A stretch of 64,000 nt of DNA. It comes from an uncultured Lachnospiraceae bacterium. GTDB lineage: Bacteria; Bacillota; Clostridia; Lachnospirales; Lachnospiraceae. Positions 25,869 to 33,892 of the stretch are shown here, one piece after another (the stretch's first letter is position 1; every line of letters starts with the position of its first letter). The DNA lies in the NCBI GenBank assembly GCA_902801515.1, contig CADCII010000007.1:46388-110387 (forward strand), given 5' to 3'. A program made the translations under genes and the position numbers. The notes beneath the pieces are model-generated. The model was given only the letters and a program-made list of their open reading frames with translations. It did no database searches and was not told the DNA's origin.

Positions 25869-27929
25869 ATGGAGATACTGGAACTAAATCTGAAACATTT
25901 CGGTAAGTTTAAAGATTATAAACTGCCGCTGCATGCAGGGATCAACGTCATCTCGGGAGGAAATGAGACCGGGAAGTCTACGCTGCATGCTTTTGTGCGG
26001 GCAATGTTCTACGGACTGACCAGAAACCGGTCCAGAAACATGGACGAGTACCAGCTGAGAGAGCCCTGGGACAATCCGGCATATTTCGCGGGAAGTATGA
26101 GGATCCTTCATGACAGCAGGATCTACCGGATCGACCGCAACTTCTACCGCAGAGATGAGAGTGTCACCATTGTCTGCGAGACGGACGGTCTCAGGATCGA
26201 GGACACGCAGGCAGCGCTGTATACATTTACAGCAGGACTGAGCGAGTCAGACTTTGACAATACGATATTCATCAGGCAGGCACAGCCGCAGACAACAGCG
26301 CAGCTGGGCGAGCACATCCGGGATTTTCTGGTGAACCTGGAGGAGAACGGTACAGCCAGTACGGATGTCAGCGCTGCGCAGGAGTTTCTGAAGAAGAAGA
26401 GAAAACTGGTCAGCGCGGAGCGCCAGGAGCAGCTTGATCAGATTGAGGAAGAGATTCAGAAGAATACCCAGGAGACAGAATACCTGAACAAGGACCTGGA
26501 GCGGCTCCTTGAGAGAAGCACCGCAGGAACTTCTGCCGGCCCGGAGACGTCCGCCTTCCAGAGGATGGACACCACAGTGAGGGAGACGGATTCTCTTACT
26601 AAGGAGTCTGCTGTTAATGCGGAAGCTTCCCTGCGGATTGAATATGGTGAAAAAGAGGAAGCTGCCCCGCCGACGGAGCCTGCTGTGAACAGAGATGCCG
26701 CCGGGCGGAAAGAGAACAGGGCTGTCCGGGAGAGTGACGGAGCGCAGGATGATATACCCGGCGGCCGGGAGGAGGAAGAGGACGATTACATCGAGGATGA
26801 AGAACCGGGCGGCTTAATGCTGCCGGTACTGGTGATGCTCTCTTTTGTGGCAGCAGGGCTTTCCATAGCATGCGCAGCTCTCACAACAGACCAGCGGATG
26901 CGCTATCTTCTTGGAGCGGGAGGCGTGATCTGCATCGCCATCGCACTGTCTCTTCTGTGGAGGATCACTCATCCTAAAACCCGGACAGAGATGGCACTGA
27001 AGCGGGCAAAACGCGGAGAATTCCTGGACAGGCATCTTGGTTTCAGAGACGATCCGGATGATCCTGATGCAAGGGTGGACCAGATGCGCAGGGAGCGCCG
27101 GATGCAGAGCGCTGTAGAGAAGGCAAGGCAGCTGGACAGAAAGGAAGAAGAGCGCCGGGAGAAGAACCGCCGCATGCTGCTGGAGAAGACACTGCGTCAG
27201 CAGGCGGAAGAAGACAGACTCAGCAGAGCCCGCGAAGTGGCGCAGATGGTGCAGAAGAATCAGGACACCGCGCCTGCGGATGAGTCCGGTGCAGAGGCAG
27301 TCAGTGCACAGGAGCCGGGAAAGGCGCTGATGCAGAACGGCCATGCGGATGCGCTTCGAAGAGAGAGGGCAGGCGGACAGCTCGATATCCTGAACAGGGA
27401 GATCCGCTCCCGCAGAGAGAAGATTGCGGCGTTGGGAGAGGAACTGGAGAAACTATACGCCCGGAAGGCTGCCCTTTCTTCCTATGACAGGGAACTGCAG
27501 GCGATCGATATGGCGTCTTCCAGGATCCGGGATCTGTCCGGCAGGATCTACCATGAGAGCGGAGACCAGTTCCTGGAAAATGTATCCACTCTGCTGGCAG
27601 GTCTGACGGAAGGCCGCTACAGCAGTATCTCTCTGGACGAGAGGATGCAGGTCAATATCAATACGCCGGATCATCTGCTGAAGATCGATCAGGTCAGCTA
27701 TGGGACCATGAATCAGATCTATCTCGCTCTGCGTCTTGCCTCAGCCCAGCTGTTGTCGGGAGATGCAGATCTTCCCGTCCTTCTGGATGAGCCATTTGCA
27801 ATGTATGATGAGGAGCGCCTGGAGAGTGCGCTTCGCTACCTTGTCAGTTCAGGACGTCAGGTTATCCTGTTCTCATGCCAGAAGAGAGAACTGGAGGTTC
27901 TTGCTAAGATAAGAGCCGGTTCTTCTTGA
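25869..27929 (+). CDS. Rad50/SMC-like ATPase with membrane hairpin, YhaN-like
   Basis: A 686-residue ATPase. The N-terminal half-site has FGKFKDYKLPL and Walker A GGNETGKSTLHAFV (about residue 35); the C-terminal half has a signature-like SYGTMNQIYLALRLASAQLL and Walker B LPVLLDEPFAMYDEERL. Between them lie coiled-coil segments, an acidic low-complexity stretch (GGREEEEDDYIEDEEPGG) and two adjacent membrane helices (LPVLVMLSFVAAGLSIACAAL and YLLGAGGVICIAIALSLLW, residues 317-365). The hydrophobic hairpin sits where Rad50 has its zinc hook, so the arms seem tethered to the membrane. It is shorter than YhaN of Bacillus (about 960 residues). Partner of the preceding nuclease gene, 36 bases away. 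Confidence 0.8.
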   Translation: MEILELNLKHFGKFKDYKLPLHAGINVISGGNETGKSTLHAFVRAMFYGLTRNRSRNMDEYQLREPWDNPAYFAGSMRILHDSRIYRIDRNFYRRDESVTIVCETDGLRIEDTQAALYTFTAGLSESDFDNTIFIRQAQPQTTAQLGEHIRDFLVNLEENGTASTDVSAAQEFLKKKRKLVSAERQEQLDQIEEEIQKNTQETEYLNKDLERLLERSTAGTSAGPETSAFQRMDTTVRETDSLTKESAVNAEASLRIEYGEKEEAAPPTEPAVNRDAAGRKENRAVRESDGAQDDIPGGREEEEDDYIEDEEPGGLMLPVLVMLSFVAAGLSIACAALTTDQRMRYLLGAGGVICIAIALSLLWRITHPKTRTEMALKRAKRGEFLDRHLGFRDDPDDPDARVDQMRRERRMQSAVEKARQLDRKEEERREKNRRMLLEKTLRQQAEEDRLSRAREVAQMVQKNQDTAPADESGAEAVSAQEPGKALMQNGHADALRRERAGGQLDILNREIRSRREKIAALGEELEKLYARKAALSSYDRELQAIDMASSRIRDLSGRIYHESGDQFLENVSTLLAGLTEGRYSSISLDERMQVNINTPDHLLKIDQVSYGTMNQIYLALRLASAQLLSGDADLPVLLDEPFAMYDEERLESALRYLVSSGRQVILFSCQKRELEVLAKIRAGSS

Positions 27930-27937
27930 CTTTTCAT

Positions 27938-27995
27938 CCCCTGCTATGTATGATTGCCACGTTGCAAAGCAGTTAAGAAACATAGCGGGGGTTTT
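27938..27995 (+). terminator. Terminator-like hairpin covering the purO ribosome binding site
   Basis: CCCC (27938-27941) plus GCTATGT (27943-27949) pair with ACATAGC (27980-27986) plus GGGG (27988-27991), followed by TTTTCT and then the ATG at 27998. It could end the upstream operon or hide the GGGGG binding site of the next gene. Confidence 0.55.
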
Positions 27996-27997
27996 CT

Positions 27998-28711
27998 ATG
28001 ATCTTAAAACATCTCTCTGAAGAACTTTCAGCCAGCACCTATCCGGGACGCGGCATCGTTGTCGGACGCTCAGAAGACGGACGATATGCGGTGACCGCTT
28101 ATTTTATTATGGGACGGTCCGTTAACAGCAGGAACCGCGTATTCGTTGAAGACGGAGAAGGCATCCGCACACAGGCGTTTGATCCTTCGAAGATGGAGGA
28201 TCCGAGCCTGATCATCTACGCTCCGGTGCGCGTCCTGGGAACGAATACGATTGTGACCAACGGCGACCAGACAGACACGATCTGGCAGGGCCTGCAGGAA
28301 GGCAAGACCTTCGGCGAATCTCTCAGATGCAGAGAATTCGAGCCGGACGCTCCGAACTATACGCCCAGGATCTCTGCACTTCTGGACACCCGGAACGGTG
28401 AGTACGAATACAGGATGAGCATTCTTAAGAGCGCTGACGGAGATCCCTCCTGCTGTGAGAGATTTACCTATTCCTACGACAACCCGAAGGCAGGGGAAGG
28501 TCATTTTATCCACACATATCAGTGTGACAGTAATCCGCTTCCCAGCTTTGAGGGAGAGCCGGCCAGAGTCGACATCACAGGAGACATCGATTCCTTCACT
28601 GACCTGGTCTGGAACAACCTGAACGAAGACAACAAGGTGTCGCTGTTTGTCCGCTTCATCGATATTGAGAACGGTACTTACAGCACCCGTATCGTCAACA
28701 AGAACCAGTAA
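27998..28711 (+). CDS. purO: IMP cyclohydrolase, PurO family
   Basis: A 237-residue protein matching the PurO-type IMP cyclohydrolase family: STYPGRGIVVGRSEDGRYAVTAYFIMGRS near the N-terminus, then ALLDTRNGEYEYRMSILKS and GEGHFIHTYQCDSNPLPSFEGEP. PurO closes FAICAR to IMP, the last step of purine synthesis, and replaces the cyclohydrolase domain of the usual bifunctional PurH. The next gene, 54 bases away, is a stand-alone AICAR transformylase, which strongly supports the function. The binding site GCGGGGG lies within a stable hairpin. Confidence 0.85.
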   Translation: MILKHLSEELSASTYPGRGIVVGRSEDGRYAVTAYFIMGRSVNSRNRVFVEDGEGIRTQAFDPSKMEDPSLIIYAPVRVLGTNTIVTNGDQTDTIWQGLQEGKTFGESLRCREFEPDAPNYTPRISALLDTRNGEYEYRMSILKSADGDPSCCERFTYSYDNPKAGEGHFIHTYQCDSNPLPSFEGEPARVDITGDIDSFTDLVWNNLNEDNKVSLFVRFIDIENGTYSTRIVNKNQ

Positions 28712-28765
28712 TGGGAATCCGGCGCAATTGTAATCCGGCAATACAGTACGAAAGGACTCTGTAAA

Positions 28766-29947
28766 ATGAATGAACTTCAGTTAAAATATGGCTGCAACCC
28801 GAACCAGAAACCTTCACGCATTTTTATGGAAGACGGCAGTGATCTTCCGATCACCGTCCTGTGCGGACGTCCGGGCTATATTAATTTCCTTGACGCTCTG
28901 AACGGATGGCAGCTGGTATCTGAACTCAAGAGAGAGACAGGCCTTCCGGCAGCCACGTCCTTCAAGCATGTATCCCCCGCAGGGGCGGCGGTCGGACTTC
29001 CGCTGACGAAGACTCTGCGCAGGATCTACTGGGTGGATGACATGAAGGAAGACCTCTCCCCGCTGGCATGTGCCTACGCCAGGGCAAGAGGAGCAGACAG
29101 AATGAGCTCGTTTGGAGATTTCATTTCCCTGTCAGATGAATGTGACGAGGATACAGCCTCCATCATTAAGCGCGAAGTGTCGGACGGTGTCATTGCGCCG
29201 GGATATACCGAGAAGGCTCTTGAGATTCTTCGCTCCAAGAAGAACGGGAACTATGTTGTCCTTCAGATGGATCCTTCCTATCAGCCCGCCCAGCTGGAGC
29301 GCAAGCAGGTCTATGGAGTGACCTTCGAGCAGGGACGCCAGAATCTTGTCATTGACGATGCGTTCCTTCAGAATGTGGTCACGCAGAATAAAGAATTTTC
29401 TCCTGAGGCGATCCGTGATATTAAGATCTCGCTGATCACTCTGAAGTATACCCAGTCGAATTCAGTCTGCTTCGTCAAGGACGGACAGGCGATCGGAATC
29501 GGCGCCGGACAGCAGTCCAGAGTGCACTGCACAAGGCTTGCCGGCTCCAAGGCGGACAACTGGTATCTGAGACAGTGCCCGAAGGTGCTGGATCTGCCCT
29601 TCAGAGAGGACATCCGCAGGGCGGACCGCGACAATGCGATCGACATCTATATCGGTGAATGGTATGAGGATGTGCTCGCGGACGGAGCCTGGCAGAAGAT
29701 CTTTACCCGCAGGCCGGAAGTCTTTACTGCGCAGGAGAAGCGTGAGTGGCTTGACACCATGACAGAAGTGACGCTGGGTTCTGACGCATTCTTCCCGTTC
29801 TCGGACAATATCGAGCGCGCATACAAGAGCGGCGTGAAATATGTGGCAGAGCCGGGCGGAAGTGTGCGAGATGACGCCGTGATCGAGTGCTGCGACAAGT
29901 ATGGCATGGCCATGGTCTTCACCGGCATCCGCCTCTTCCATCACTGA
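28766..29947 (+). CDS. AICAR transformylase (stand-alone PurH-type domain)
   Basis: A 393-residue protein homologous to the transformylase half of PurH: LKYGCNPNQKPSRIFM, ATSFKHVSPAGAAVGLPL (Lys-His active-site pair), YARARGADRMSSFGDFISLS, TLKYTQSNSVCFVKDGQAIGIGAGQQSRVHCTRLAG and the ending SDAFFPFSDNIERAYKSGVKYVAEPGGSVRDD. It transfers a formyl group from 10-formyl-tetrahydrofolate to AICAR, giving the FAICAR used by the adjacent PurO. The inosinicase domain of bifunctional PurH is missing, consistent with the split. GAAAGGAC precedes the ATG. Confidence 0.93.
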   Translation: MNELQLKYGCNPNQKPSRIFMEDGSDLPITVLCGRPGYINFLDALNGWQLVSELKRETGLPAATSFKHVSPAGAAVGLPLTKTLRRIYWVDDMKEDLSPLACAYARARGADRMSSFGDFISLSDECDEDTASIIKREVSDGVIAPGYTEKALEILRSKKNGNYVVLQMDPSYQPAQLERKQVYGVTFEQGRQNLVIDDAFLQNVVTQNKEFSPEAIRDIKISLITLKYTQSNSVCFVKDGQAIGIGAGQQSRVHCTRLAGSKADNWYLRQCPKVLDLPFREDIRRADRDNAIDIYIGEWYEDVLADGAWQKIFTRRPEVFTAQEKREWLDTMTEVTLGSDAFFPFSDNIERAYKSGVKYVAEPGGSVRDDAVIECCDKYGMAMVFTGIRLFHH

Positions 29948-29995
29948 TCATTGATCCTGTCTGCACTGCGAAGCAAAGTTAAGACGACACAGAAA

Positions 29996-30029
29996 ATGCC
30001 CCTCAGAGATCGAACCCTCTGAGGGGCAT
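29996..30029 (-). terminator. Terminator of prs (possibly bidirectional)
   Basis: ATGCCCCTCAGAG (29996-30008) and CTCTGAGGGGCAT (30017-30029) pair perfectly over 13 bases. On the minus strand TTTTCTG follows. Confidence 0.85.
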
Positions 30030-30044
30030 AACTGATTCTGCAGT

Positions 30045-31283
30045 TTATTTTCTGTCAACACCCATTTTTTTCAGGAATGTATTGATCCTGTCGACCGGAT
30101 CCAGAAGATCGCTCAGAGAACCGTCATGGTTCAGCGTATCGATGATCAGTGCCAGGAATTTGCTTATATCACAGCTGTGGTAGTAACTTCTCTCGAAAAG
30201 TTCCGGCCTCTGGTAGATCAGGTTCGTGGTCAGTATTGAGTGGAATACACCTTCCTTATAGGCCTCGTCGAATTTGTCCAGGCCGGTGGAGAAGACACCG
30301 AAAGTAGCGCAGATAAATATGCGTGCGGCATTTCGTTTGTTAAGTTCTCTGGCGATCTCAAGTACGGTATCGCCGGAGGAGATCATATCGTCAATGATGA
30401 TGACGTCCTTGCCTTCCACGGGAGTTCCCAGGAATTCATGCGCAAGGACGGGATTCTTCCCGTTCACGAGCTGCGTGTAATCACGTCTCTTATAGAACAT
30501 TCCCATATCGACTCCCAGGACGTTGGCCATGTAGACCGCACGGGTAGTACCCGCTTCGTCCGGGCTGACGATCATCAGATGCTCCGGGGAAACATCAAAA
30601 TCAGGAGCGACTCTGTAGAGTCCCTTAATGAACTGGTAGATCGGCCGGAAATTCTCGAATCCGGACAGCGGGATCGCATTCTGGATCCTGGGATCATGTG
30701 CGTCGAACGTGATAATGTTCTCGACTCCCATCCGTACCAGATCCTTCAGAGCCTGCGCACAGTCAAGGGATTCACGCATGGTCCGGCGGTCCTGCCGGCT
30801 CTCATACAGGTAAGGCATGATGACATTGATGCGCCGTGCCTTTCCGCCGACTGCGGCGATCACTCTCTCGAGGTCGATGAAATGATCGTCCGGGGACATG
30901 TGGTTGACTTTTCCTCTCAGGGTATATGTGATGCTGTAATTACACACATCCACCAGAAGGAAGATGTCATCACCCCTGATCGAATCAAAGATGGTGGCCT
31001 TGCCTTCACCGCTGCCGAACCTCGGGGTCTCCGTACGGATCAGGTAATTGTCCCGGACATATCCGTGCATCTGCGCATGGGCAGGGCGCTTATGCTCGCG
31101 CTCCGCACGCCACTGAACGATGTAATTGTTGATTTTTTCCCCCATCTCCTCACTTGACGGAAGAGCGATGATACCAAGATCACCGATGGGCATCTCATCC
31201 AGGTTCTTGTTGGCGGCCGCTTTGGTGCTGGAAATCTTTTTGCCTGAGAACTTTTTTCTGGAGCTTCTGGAGCCAGCCTGCAT
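30045..31283 (-). CDS. prs: Ribose-phosphate pyrophosphokinase
   Basis: A 412-residue PRPP synthase of the divergent, longer type common in Clostridia. Two phosphoribosyltransferase-like halves carry ITFDAHDPRIQNAIP and, in the second, IVSPDEAGTTRAVYMANVLG and the ribose-phosphate loop VIIIDDMISSGDTVLEIARELN. A basic Ser/Lys-rich tail of about 28 residues (SRSSRKKFSGKKISSTKAAA) precedes the domain. It supplies PRPP for hpt, xpt and purine synthesis. AGGAGG lies well before the ATG. It follows the DnaI-like gene by 51 bases on the same strand, probably one operon. Confidence 0.9.
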   Translation of the reverse strand: MQAGSRSSRKKFSGKKISSTKAAANKNLDEMPIGDLGIIALPSSEEMGEKINNYIVQWRAEREHKRPAHAQMHGYVRDNYLIRTETPRFGSGEGKATIFDSIRGDDIFLLVDVCNYSITYTLRGKVNHMSPDDHFIDLERVIAAVGGKARRINVIMPYLYESRQDRRTMRESLDCAQALKDLVRMGVENIITFDAHDPRIQNAIPLSGFENFRPIYQFIKGLYRVAPDFDVSPEHLMIVSPDEAGTTRAVYMANVLGVDMGMFYKRRDYTQLVNGKNPVLAHEFLGTPVEGKDVIIIDDMISSGDTVLEIARELNKRNAARIFICATFGVFSTGLDKFDEAYKEGVFHSILTTNLIYQRPELFERSYYHSCDISKFLALIIDTLNHDGSLSDLLDPVDRINTFLKKMGVDRK

Positions 31284-31334
31284 ATTGTGGATCCTCCTGA
31301 GAATGTAGTGCTGTCTGTATGTCTGAATCTTTGC

Positions 31335-32366
31335 TTATTGTCTGAGCCTTTTCTGCACGCGGATATCGCTGCCGAATGCCTCGACCAGTGTGAAACTCTC
31401 AAGGATGCGTGAGGAGATTCTCTCCGAATAAGTCCTTGACAGTTCCTGGACGGACAGGTTGGTGGAAATGACCATGCCGAGGCCGCGGGAGATCCTGCTG
31501 TTGAGAAGCTGGAAGAGCGCGGACCCCACAAAGGAGTTCACCATTTCCGTACCCAGGTCGTCAATGATCAGAAGATCGCAGCCGGACAGGTATTCATCGT
31601 CCGTTATATCTTCCTCGCCGTCCTGCGCTTTCGCGAACCTTGACCTTGCAAGTTTGTCAAACAGTTCCCCGGCTGAATAGTAGATGACAGAATGACCGTT
31701 GTCAATGAGTTCTTTTGCGATGCAGTGTGTCAGGAACGTTTTCCCGACGCCCGGACGGCCTGTCAGAAGCAGACAGTCACTCTGTTTTCCGGACTTGTAG
31801 TTGTCGGCGAACTGTCTGCAGGACGCGACGGCAGCTTCCATGATCTGCCTGGAACTCTTGCCTGTCTTCGGATGCTTCAGGTCTTCGGGATAAAAACTCA
31901 TGTCAAGCGTCTGGAAATTCTCATTTTCCAGAACGCCGGCAAGATTGGACTGCGTATAGAACAGGGAGATGACTTCCCTGTCGAAGCAGCTGCAGCGCTT
32001 CTGGCCGACCAGGCCGGTGTCATGACACAGGCTGCAGGTATAAACCGGGTCCAGATAGTCTTCCGGAAATGAATGCTCCCGCAGGAGCTTCCTGCGTTTT
32101 TCTGCCGGGTCCATACCTCCTGCCATCTTCCTGAGAAGATCGCGGAAAGGAACTGCTGCGCCGCCTGCCGCGTGTGCATCCATCGGGGAGAGAAGCTGTC
32201 TCACCCGTTTTGCAGCAGAATTAGCAACCGCCCTGTCGAGTTCCTGCAGCTCCGGGACTGCCTCATAGGCGATCCGGCGGTGCTCCTCCTCGATATGGTG
32301 GTTGCTGATACGTCTCTTATCATAGACGCGCATGACCGCGTCGTATTGTGATTTAGTAAGTCCCAT
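31335..32366 (-). CDS. Replicative helicase loader, DnaC/DnaI-like ATPase
   Basis: A 343-residue AAA+ protein. The N-terminal half is helical and contains a zinc-binding cluster CSLCHDTGLVGQKRCSC (about residue 117), like DnaI. The ATPase core has Walker A LLTGRPGVGKTFL (about 203), Walker B DLLIIDDLGTE, sensor STNLSVQEL and an arginine-finger region YSERISSRI. It loads the DnaB-type helicase onto DNA. The preceding gene, three bases upstream, encodes a DnaD-domain protein, the usual primosome partner in Firmicutes. Confidence 0.88.
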   Translation of the reverse strand: MGLTKSQYDAVMRVYDKRRISNHHIEEEHRRIAYEAVPELQELDRAVANSAAKRVRQLLSPMDAHAAGGAAVPFRDLLRKMAGGMDPAEKRRKLLREHSFPEDYLDPVYTCSLCHDTGLVGQKRCSCFDREVISLFYTQSNLAGVLENENFQTLDMSFYPEDLKHPKTGKSSRQIMEAAVASCRQFADNYKSGKQSDCLLLTGRPGVGKTFLTHCIAKELIDNGHSVIYYSAGELFDKLARSRFAKAQDGEEDITDDEYLSGCDLLIIDDLGTEMVNSFVGSALFQLLNSRISRGLGMVISTNLSVQELSRTYSERISSRILESFTLVEAFGSDIRVQKRLRQ

Positions 32367-32369
32367 GCG

Positions 32370-33476
32370 TTATGACTCCTGTGACTTCCGCATCGGATCT
32401 GCGTCCTGAGCCTGCATGACCTGCATGGCAAGATCGTCCCAGTTATTTCCCGAAGGCTCGAAATTAACAAACCTTCCTGCCGACGCAGTGCGGGCGGCAG
32501 TCTGCCTGCCCTGCACCTGGCTTGCCGTCTGAGCGTGAAGCCGGTCCAGCTTCTCCACATCCGGAAGAGAACGGACATTGTTCTCATGCCAGCTCCGGAG
32601 AATGGAATCGGTATAGGAGAACTGGGCTTTGCCGATCTGCAGGATCGTACGTTCGCAGGCCTTGCAGATCAGGTCTGTCGTGAAAGCATACTCATTGAGC
32701 CAGCGGTCCATATATTCAGTCTCCGCCGGAGTAGGCATACGGCCCTGTATCCCCAGCGAGCGGAAAATCTCAAAGTATTCATTTTTGAAAAGAGACCCTT
32801 CGCTCCTTGCCTGCTCCACGGTACGGATACCTTCCTGGTACCAGTTCTGGGCAACCTTCTGGATATAATGGAAACTGGTATGGTTTTTGGACACACAGTA
32901 CTCCAGAAGGAAATCGATCAGATCAGCGTCCATCCCCAGATCCGTCATGAAATAAAGCAGCGTGCGCTGCTCGGTCGTAGTCAGCAGACGCCCAAGGTAA
33001 GTCTCCGCGACAAAGAATACAGAGCTGATCTCATCCCTGGAAGGAGACTTCTGTGGCTGCGCCGGCCTGAACTCCATGATCTTGCTGCCTGAAGACACCG
33101 AATCCGAAGATCCTGCGCCTGAAGACGCCGTATCAGCAGGAGCAGAAGCCACTGAATCTGAAGACACCACAACAGGACCCGCAGACATCCTGTCTCCGGA
33201 ATCACTGTCATCATCAAAATCAAGCATCCGCATCCGCTTCCAGTATCCCAGCGCGCGCTTCACATCCGCTTCCGTATAATTCAGCGCATCCGCGATCTGA
33301 GAGATCGTAACATCCGTATGCCCCTCCTGGACACAGCGCAGCAGATACAGATATATTTTCACAAAATCCCCGCTTGCAGCGGGCATGAACCGATCGATAA
33401 ATGTGTTCTCAACCATGGTCATGCCGCCGTTACCCGGCAAATGAACCCGCATGAAAACACCGCCCTTCCTACTCAT
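32370..33476 (-). CDS. DnaD-domain primosome protein
   Basis: A 368-residue protein. The N-terminal part (VENTFIDRFMPAASGDFVKIYLYLLRCVQEG... ITVSQIADALNYTEADVKRALGYWKRMRML style) is the DnaD/DnaB winged-helix domain; a Ser/Asp/Ala-rich linker (about residues 103-140) joins it to one or two DnaD/DnaB-II domains with YFEIFRSLGIQGRMPTPAETEYMDRWLNE and the C-terminal DDLAMQVMQAQ. It remodels DNA and recruits the helicase loader encoded next. The start at 33476 has GAGGGGG close by; Met9 or Met21 would fit the family N-terminus better, so the start is uncertain. Confidence 0.85.
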   Translation of the reverse strand: MSRKGGVFMRVHLPGNGGMTMVENTFIDRFMPAASGDFVKIYLYLLRCVQEGHTDVTISQIADALNYTEADVKRALGYWKRMRMLDFDDDSDSGDRMSAGPVVVSSDSVASAPADTASSGAGSSDSVSSGSKIMEFRPAQPQKSPSRDEISSVFFVAETYLGRLLTTTEQRTLLYFMTDLGMDADLIDFLLEYCVSKNHTSFHYIQKVAQNWYQEGIRTVEQARSEGSLFKNEYFEIFRSLGIQGRMPTPAETEYMDRWLNEYAFTTDLICKACERTILQIGKAQFSYTDSILRSWHENNVRSLPDVEKLDRLHAQTASQVQGRQTAARTASAGRFVNFEPSGNNWDDLAMQVMQAQDADPMRKSQES

Positions 33477-33636
33477 AGATTCCCCCTCATATCATGAATC
33501 TATACTCCGAACGGCCCCCTAAGCCGTGACAGCAGTCCTCGGTCCGGTACCGCTGCCTGACGCTGAAAAGTATAACACATCAGGCACCCCCTTATAAGGG
33601 ATTCTGTCCACGACTTATCTACAAAGAAATCCACAA

Positions 33637-33685
33637 TGAACAAGTGCCTGTCACTCGCACCTGAACAAGTGCCTGTCACTCGTGC
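33637..33685. repeat. GTGCCTGTCAC repeat, locus 2, two direct copies
   Basis: TGAACAAGTGCCTGTCACTC occurs at 33637-33656 and again at 33662-33681, 25 bases apart, in the same orientation. Confidence 0.85.
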
Positions 33686-33752
33686 AAACCCTCGCGAACC
33701 CGCACAAACTCGCGTAAAATCCTGCCGCCGTATGGCTATCCCGGCGGAATGA

Positions 33753-33799
33753 AAACCCCGGCACCTTCACAGTATGAAATGCGCAGGAGCCGGGGGTTT
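33753..33799 (-). terminator. Terminator of murC
   Basis: AAACCCCGGC (33753-33762) pairs with GCCGGGGGTTT (33789-33799); on the minus strand the stem ends in TTTTC. Confidence 0.75.
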
Positions 33800-33819
33800 A
33801 TAACTTGTGGATAAGAATA

Positions 33820-33892
33820 AGTGACAGCGAACAAGTGACATTGAACAAGTGACTGAACAAGTGACAGGCACTTGTTCACTACTTGTTCACTC
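33820..33892. repeat. GTGCCTGTCAC repeat, locus 2, degenerate cluster at the murC stop
   Basis: Successive ACAAGTGAC units lead into ACAAGTGACAGGCACTTGT (about 33857-33875) and ACTTGTTCACTCG (33880-33893). The last unit overlaps the murC stop codon. Confidence 0.8.

Larger units (their letters stand above)
33477..33886. other. Intergenic region between dnaD and murC
   Basis: No gene seen. It contains two direct repeat copies (33637-33685), a GC hairpin CCGCCG/CGGCGG (33725-33747), the murC terminator (33753-33799) and a second repeat cluster running into the murC stop codon (33820-33892). Confidence 0.7.

Noticed and set aside
33637-33892. CRISPR array
   Set aside because: Repeats are short, irregularly spaced, in both orientations, with no spacers of equal length and no cas genes.
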